Made by a program: the position numbers and the translations under genes. This document shows, in pieces, positions 40,061 through 64,000 of a stretch of 64,000 bases of DNA. Every line of letters begins with the position of its first letter. Within the stretch, counting starts at the first letter, position 1. The notes under the pieces are model-generated. The model had not been told where the DNA came from and searched no databases. It worked only from the letters and a program-made list of their open reading frames with translations. This DNA comes from Kryptolebias marmoratus (Eukaryota > Chordata > Actinopteri > Cyprinodontiformes > Rivulidae), in the NCBI RefSeq assembly GCF_001649575.2, contig NC_051434.1:3173795-3237794 (forward strand), in the 5' to 3' direction.

Positions 40061-43000
40061 AAATAAAATTTGCTGCTGTAACTTCAGTCATTGAAATTGC
40101 AACATGTGCTTTTATAAGGCCTTTTAAAGGGAGTGGGGGGCATCCAATGATACTGTACATTGCAGGTGCAGATTAGTGACTGTGTTGAGGTTCCCCATAT
40201 GGTGAAGATGGGCAAAAGTCACAGTGGAATTCAACAAAGGCACAAGATCTGCGCCTACAAAGTAACAAAATAATCTAGCTGGGGAGTGTGCCATATGCAG
40301 TACAAGGTCACTTTTATGCAGTTAGAATCTAAAGTATCATTTAGCACTTGGTCCTTCCCTTTAAAAGCACTCTTCTTTTTTCCACTTGGCTCAAATTCAG
40401 TTTTCTAATCAGTTTTTTTTTTTTTTTCAGTTTTTGAGCATTAGCCAAAGTCCTCAAATATAACAGGAGAAGTAACCATGATCTTTACACTTCATCACAA
40501 CCAGCAGGATTAAATAAATAAATAACAGACACTTTTTAACTCTTTATTAAATTTATCTTTTTATTTTTTCGCCCTGCTTGCAGTACAGCACAATATTGTC
40601 ATTTTCCCCGGTGTTTGGCTTATGTAGCTAAAGCAGCATCTGACCACACCTGTGAATGAGTTGTGTGAGCCTCATGGGAATATGTTTATTTGTGGTTGTT
40701 GGTCTGTATGTACTGTATGTGGTGCTGACAATAAAGTACAGAACAGCCACTCTTTGTCCCATAGTCAATCAATACAGCAGTAGTAATACAAGGCTTTGAG
40801 ACGTTGTTCAGAGGCAAATGAGCAAAACCTGTAGATGTGCTTCCGTTACAGGCTAAAACTGGGCTTTCCAGGGCTAAATACTAATAAGCACTTCTAATAT
40901 TTTTTATAACAAATTTAGAAATATTTGACAATATTAACATAGTGATTATTTTAAAGCATAATAAGTGTGTGAATATTCCATTTTGTTGCCTCTTTTTCCA
41001 TGCAGACATAACCACATCCAACATCTGATTCCATGGAGGCCGCTTGCAGCTGACAACAGCTCATAGAAGACACACTGCTTCTATATTGTGGACCTGTTTA
41101 GTTTCTTTTCCCATTTAAATTGTGTTTTAAAACTTTCAAGCTACTGATGAAAAAGAAAGGAAGAATCACTCAACACAATGTGATTGTATATATCACGTGA
41201 CTTACAAACTGAGCAAAATGTATGAGTAGATTTATTCTCAAAAACAACAAGCACCTTGGATATTACTTCTGATGGCAACTGCAGTGTGCCTTCAGCGATA
41301 GTAAGTTTCCAGTCATGTGGAATCAAAAAAATACTTCCTTCTTAAACCAAAGGTGTAAGAAAACAGCAATGATTGTTGGCCCTTAATAATGCTTCAGATT
41401 TCAGGTCTGTTTCACTCATGTGGTATGCAAGTGTATCTTATCTAGGATCATGAAAGTGGGGATAAAAAAAATGAAGTTATCCCATGAACAATTGGGACCA
41501 TATGAACATTTCTAAGTGCATCATGAAAAGAAGGCATTTCAGAAAAACCTCAAAGGCAGCACACATAAAAGCGGGAAAACTGAAAATGGCATAATTGACA
41601 CAAAAGTGAGGGATGAAAGTTCATTCTTGCATTAAGTTTAATCCAAACAAAAATAATCCATTACAGAAAGCCCTGGAGAAGCCATTTTAGGCCTTGGCAG
41701 GAACTACACAAACAGCAAATTTAGCTCTTCCCCTGACATGTGTCATGTCTTCACCAGTTTTATAAAATTAAGAAAGAAACCATTTGTTTGTAGAGTATGG
41801 TTCTGTTTTTCCTTTTATTGTTTTACAGCACAGCAGCTTGGCAGATACATAAAAAGTCTTTAAACATATCGTACAGGTTGGTTGGCAGGGGTGGCTGTGC
41901 ATGTTTTTTTTTCTTTTCTTTTTTATTGTAATACAGCTACTAAAAGATGCAAAAAAGCCTGTGCTGCTCGCTACATTGTGTTTCCAAGAGGTCACTTCAC
42001 TGTCCACTATGGTATAAACTCACAGATCCAAGAAACCCAAAACAGGGTCCAGAATATGCCCCCCTACATATGAGAGAGTTGTGTTAAAAGCTGCTGTATC
42101 CATAAAATACTTATTAGTTATTAATCTGTAGCCCAAATCAAGAATAAAGGCCCCTCTGGGTAGACAAACACATACCACCACTGCTACAGTGACACGGTCA
42201 TAAGACACTCGCGCTCCCCACTATGTTGTCACTTTGTTGAATTCTTAGCATTAGCTCCAGTAGATAGCTAATGGAGGCGGATGGTTGTTCTTAAGTGAGC
42301 AAAAACACAGTTACATACTGGTCTCTGTTTTCACTTGGATTTAGGGAGCTGGGCAGTAGGATTGAGACAAGGAAAGACACAGACAGAAAAAGACATTTTC
42401 ATTGAGATAATACCATAAATTTAGTAGACAAACTTAGATAACAGATATTATAGTTTTGAAATATACTATCATATATACATATAGAGAGATATGCTCTTTT
42501 TTAGATGAAATAAATATATCCACAGATATTCTTTTTTTTAATAGACCAGCTTTACATTTGCAGACACATACCAGCACAATGGATAGACATGAGGAAAAAA
42601 GAGGCAAAGGGAAAGAGTAGTGGCCTAATTTTCTAAGGAAACATCCAAGCTTTGTGTTCACACCACTACTAGCTGTTGTGCAACTGAGCTTGTGTACAAA
42701 TACATATTTAAATTGCTGACTGTTCAGCAACAGCCTTGAAGTACAGTAACTCAAACGTGTTTTGTTGTTAGTTGGAATGCAAATGACGTTGTTTGCTATG
42801 TGAATGCATAGAAACATGTCACACAAAACAATTCCTCATTTCAATTAAATTTGAGTTAATAATTCCTAATTGTAAAGTGCAAAGCCAAAAAGCTTTTAAG
42901 TTTATCTTAGGGGACTGTAACTCTTTAAGTGATTATGGTGAAATATGTAATTTCAAACATACAAGGAGAATCAATAATCTCAAATATTTAGATTATTCTA

Positions 43001-45162
43001 TTATGGTAGCAACTGCCACATATATATACATACATACATATGAAATATATAGTTTTTTTTTCTCAATGAAAATAATACTAACTCTATATGACAAATTTAT
43101 TTTTAAAAACTTAATATTTCTTTTGTTTTATTCAGTTAAAGTAAATTATGGCTCAGATGCAGTTCCATGTGATCAACATGAGCTGACCAGACTTTTGGGA
43201 AAAATGGCTCAGAAATTTTTAGCAACTGAAATAATTCTCTTTTTCAGCACTCCACTCAGGCTCTGTTTCCTGATACAAAAATAAATTGACATTAAATTTA
43301 ATTTTAACTGATTTAAATAAAATTTGATTTCAAACTTATATCTCTTGCTAAGTGCTTGACATTTGAGAGTAACTGCTGGTGTCAGCCAGGTCAGTGATTA
43401 AAATGCTATACCTCATGGTTACACATTTAGAAAATAAGAAATGCCTTTTTAAAGTATTTAAAGAATTTATCACAAAGAATACCCTCTTAATCAGACTTAA
43501 CATTTATCGATCGTCTTACATTTAACAGAAGCACAGTCCAATTGACATCAAAACGGCTCTGGCACTAAATGTAGTTATGAACCAATCAAATCCTTGTTTG
43601 ATCACACAGTAGCATACCTTCATATTCATACTTGACACATCATATGTGACAGGAACAATTAGCATAAGGCTATTTTTTTCCCACTGCACCTTGTCTAACA
43701 ATCTGTGAAACACCATTTGACAGACTGAACATATGGTAAGCAAACCTAGGTTGACAGGTTTTGGAAATATTTTGAATATACTTCTGGCCTTGGCACTAAC
43801 TGTACCTCTTGCAGGAGTCACAATAAACAAAACACAAAGGGTAAATCAGTTTTAATCCATTGTAGTTCTAATTCTTTACCATGTAATGCAGTTACCCTTA
43901 AAAAGCTTGGGTGTTTTAGTTCATTTGGGTATGTTAACAAAAACTAATGTCAACTCTGTCTCTGTTTCTTAACATGCAAATTAACCTTCTAAAATGCTAC
44001 AAATCCCATCTTCAAGTGTCTTACAGTAAATGTTGCAGCACACATGTCGGCGGCTGACTTTACATTCAGTTGAATACAGGCAGGGAACAAAAAACTGCCT
44101 CCATTTCTGCAGTTTAGGTAGTTAAGAGAACATTTTATGTGTACCCAAGCTTGAGTATGGCACAGTGATTACATTGTATTTGATTTAATACATGTCTTGA
44201 CATATAGTACACCATCAATAGCAACAACAAATATGGCACAGAAGAAAAGAAATGGTCTTTAAGTATAAAGCTTTAACGTGAACAAAGGTTGTATAATGTA
44301 TTGCTAAAGAAGGAGAGTAGATAAGTTGACTTGTTAATGTGCATGTTTCTTGCATGAACTTGTATGAGCATTAGTGTGTGTGTTCACATTTATAAGCATG
44401 TCCGTGTGCATTTTGGAGATGATGTAATACTCTGCAAGAAAAAAAGAAACACAGCTGCTAACATTATATAGATTGATGTTGAGCTCTACTTAAGTTTGGC
44501 ACTCAGCTTTTCATTAAGCCAGAAGAATATCAGTCACAGCTGACTTACCCTGTTGTCAAGAATACAAACACAGAAAAGCACACACACAGAATAATCACAT
44601 CAAGGAGAGGAGCCAAGAGGGGAGAACAGGACGGTATGACAAGAGAGATGCAAATAAATAAATAATTAAATAATTGCATGGGAAAAAAAGAAGAAAAAAA
44701 TCAAACACAAACCAAAAGAAACAAAAAAGTAAAAAATATACAAAATAACGAAATGATCAGGAAAATAAACAGAAGCAAAACAAATGCAATGTATACAAGA
44801 AAAGGGAAAAAAAGAAAAGGTTATCGCCCTCTTGTCTCTCTAACCAAGAAGGCATTAATTATGTAACAAAGATGTCTCAGGTGGGTGTCACAGTTCTGCA
44901 GGGGTGTAAACAGTTTGTCAAGGAAAAGGAAAATTAGACTTTTTAAAGGAAAAAAAAGAGGAATTAACAATAAAGCAAACAAAAAACAGTGTTCTGTGTT
45001 AAAGGCTTCCAAGAGCAGTGGGCATACAGTACTATAAAGTTCCTGAGCCCTCAATAAGCATTAAGATTTCTCTGAATACACTAACTTTCTGTTTAACCTC
45101 ACAAAATCTTTACTTTTACCAGGAATTAGGCCTCCTTTACTTGTACCACTTTTGATGTCTGA
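40061..45162. other. region downstream of grin2d, no recognised gene
   Basis: This is AT-rich sequence with no identifiable exon or named repeat. It may include a long grin2d 3' UTR, since further minus-strand AATAAA motifs occur here. The 163-residue frame at 42793-43284 has AT-driven composition and no family signal. Confidence 0.5.
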
Positions 45163-45168
45163 TTTATT
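45163..45168 (-). terminator. grin2d: candidate polyadenylation signal of grin2d
   Basis: AATAAA on the minus strand lies about 295 nt after the stop codon. No strong GU-rich element is obvious directly downstream. NMDA-receptor 3' UTRs are often long, and further minus-strand AATAAA copies occur near 43130, 41920 and 41815. The true end may therefore be more distal, or there may be alternative ends. Confidence 0.3.
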
Positions 45169-45460
45169 CTTGTTTAGCACATTTCAGAAAGTCATTGCGG
45201 TAGTTCTTGTCTTTCACACAGTTGTAGAATTATAATAAAACAACAGTAAAAACAAGAATGGTCCTATGTTCCCTTGACATAATCCCCTGGGTTTGTTTGG
45301 CTTTCAGGTTTGTTTGTGCAGAACTTTAGGGAAAAAGGGCTCAGAGCTGTACTGACTTGGCTGTGTAGCCCTGTTTGTTGCTGTGCAGCCACATTTGCAG
45401 GTCCTCCCCTAATGTCAGCCTTGCAGTGCTTTCTTATAAACTTTAAAATCTTGCTTAACT

Positions 45461-62798
<17,338 letters not shown>

Positions 62799-64000
62799 CT
62801 GCAAGGGAGGAATGAAGGAGGAAAATTACAGCCACGAATTGGAAATCACTGCCCTGGAACTAAATGACAATAGAGGAAGTGAACAAAATGGCAGAAATGA
62901 CAGAATCAACAGCACAATGACAACAACTCTGTTCAAAAGAAAACTGATTTCCAAAGGGGGTGTCTTTCTACACACCATTTTGCACCGACTGTAAAAAAGA
63001 AAAAAAAAAAACAACAAAAAATAAGCGAACAAGGAGACATTCATCATAACAGAGGCAGAGATGTCATTTCTGCTCCGACAATGGCTGCAAAGGAGCAACA
63101 TACAATACAGCATCAAGGGAGGTTGTGATTCAAGTGAAAGGGACTGAATCTCACTTTAGCACAGCAGGAAAAAAATGCTCACAGTTGTTGTAATCTCGAT
63201 TTGCAGCTGCCTGCAAAATTGCAATTTGTTACATTGATGTGTGGAGATGTTGATCTGTTGGTCATTTTGGGTCATATTTCTGCTAACTTTACATCAGAAT
63301 TATAACTGGGTTGGGTCGGGTAACATGAAAAATAACATTATTATTTTTATCATTATGAAAGTTGAGACATTTGTATATTCACATTTTTAAACATGTTCTC
63401 TTTTTTGTTCACTCTGCAGCTGTAACATAAGAAAAAGACCAAATCACAGATGAAAAAGCCCCTGGCTGATCAAAAATACTCAAGCAAATCTTCTGGTGAA
63501 AATTAACAGGAGAGATAATATTTCTCTAGCCTTAGTTTCTCGTCATTGGCTTCCAGGAAAATCCGGAACAGAATTTAATATCCTTTTCACATAAAGCTCT
63601 TAATGACCAAGTTAATCATTTTTTAAATGAACAGTTCCAAGTTCTCTCCACAGAGCAGTTTGCTCTCAGACTGAAAGCTTACTTTTTGTTCCTAAACTTT
63701 AGAAAGAAAGAATGGGGGCTGGGGGACTGAAACCAACCATCAGTGAGTAAAGTTTGAATGTCATGTAATGTTTGAACTCAGCACTTTATTTATAAGGACA
63801 ACGATAAGAATAAAGAAAGAAACACATCTATGGTTTTCTTGTTCAGATCAGACTTCTCTTCATTTTCCAGTTTAGATGCTGAAAGACTCTTAAGTTTAGG
63901 CAAGACTTTTTTTCTTCTTTGTTAAATCGTCAATTAGTGCCGACTCAGGTGATCCTGAACTCATATGACGATGATCACCTCTCCTTTGACTTGTTCATGC
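62799..64000 (-). other. grin2d: grin2d intron, upstream part (incomplete at window edge)
   Basis: This is non-coding sequence upstream of the 62798 acceptor. I searched for the expected preceding S2 exon (motif around NYPDMHxYM) and did not find it. It must lie beyond 64000. The interval contains an L2-like LINE fragment on the plus strand (about 63460-63730). Confidence 0.75.
63460..63730 (+). mobile_element. L2-like LINE ORF2 fragment, antisense to grin2d
   Basis: TCATTGGCTTCCAGGAAAAT, AAGCTCTTAATGACCAAGTT and GCTCTCAGACTGAAAGCTTA follow the order of an L2-type ORF2 C-terminal region (HWLPxxxRxxFxILxxxxKALNDxxP). It is diverged, with stops. Confidence 0.6.

Noticed and set aside
42793..43284. 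163-residue plus-strand frame
   Set aside because: It is AT-rich with random-like composition and resembles nothing known to me.
62799..64000. Expected preceding S2 exon of grin2d
   Set aside because: No frame with the expected motif and splice sites was found, so it must lie outside the window.

Overview
This is an AT-rich vertebrate window, and I read it as a teleost fish, probably a percomorph. It has split genes with GT-AG introns. It carries many low-complexity repeats and diverged copies of typical fish repeats: L2-like LINEs, an R2/NeSL-like LINE, a piggyBac remnant, hAT ends, SINE-like units ending in GGAT tails, and a TG...CA LTR-like family. There are no bacterial features. Nearly all long open frames outside one gene are unsupported.

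The only protein-coding gene I can support is the 3' half of grin2d, encoding the GluN2D subunit of the NMDA-type glutamate receptor. It lies on the minus strand between 45461 and 62798 and starts beyond the right edge of the window. Five coding exons are visible. In transcription order they are 62798-62729 (S2 ligand-binding lobe), 62175-62058 (S2), 53831-53770 (S2), 52927-52757 (end of the S2-M4 linker and membrane segment M4) and 48625-45461 (a single very large exon for the cytoplasmic tail, ending in the PDZ ligand ESEV). All reading phases and splice sites agree. The tail is about 1054 residues and carries a long Arg/Lys/Glu block and a serine run. From memory, the mammalian tail is about half that length. 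The first two exons sum to 188 nt and the next two to 233 nt. This suggests that two exons that are single in mammals have each been split by an extra intron in this fish lineage.

Left of grin2d, from 1 to about 45 kb, I found no recognisable protein-coding exon. What stands out there: a CpG-richer island at 9.06-9.98 kb with splice-donor and TATA-like signals (possible promoter or first exon); a short element at 14.6-14.8 kb with two perfect MEF2 consensus sites 44 bp apart; three CTCF-like motifs; two AT-rich blocks dense in homeodomain-type sites; a hAT-like end folded into a long hairpin (10.06 kb); a tandem duplication whose units each carry a hairpin (24.0-24.3 kb); an L2-like LINE end followed directly by an R2/NeSL-like reverse-transcriptase fragment that stops at a perfect 20-bp inverted repeat (27.7-29.07 kb); two head-to-head pieces of an LTR-like repeat (37.67-38.17 kb); and a broken piggyBac transposase (39.6-40.06 kb).

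The grin2d introns hold more of the same repeats. They also hold a long polypyrimidine tract (on the transcript strand) just upstream of the 62-nt exon, and two stretches of complex unique sequence that may be conserved non-coding elements. I do not see a new multi-gene system here. The most informative observations are the grin2d exon structure and its expanded tail.
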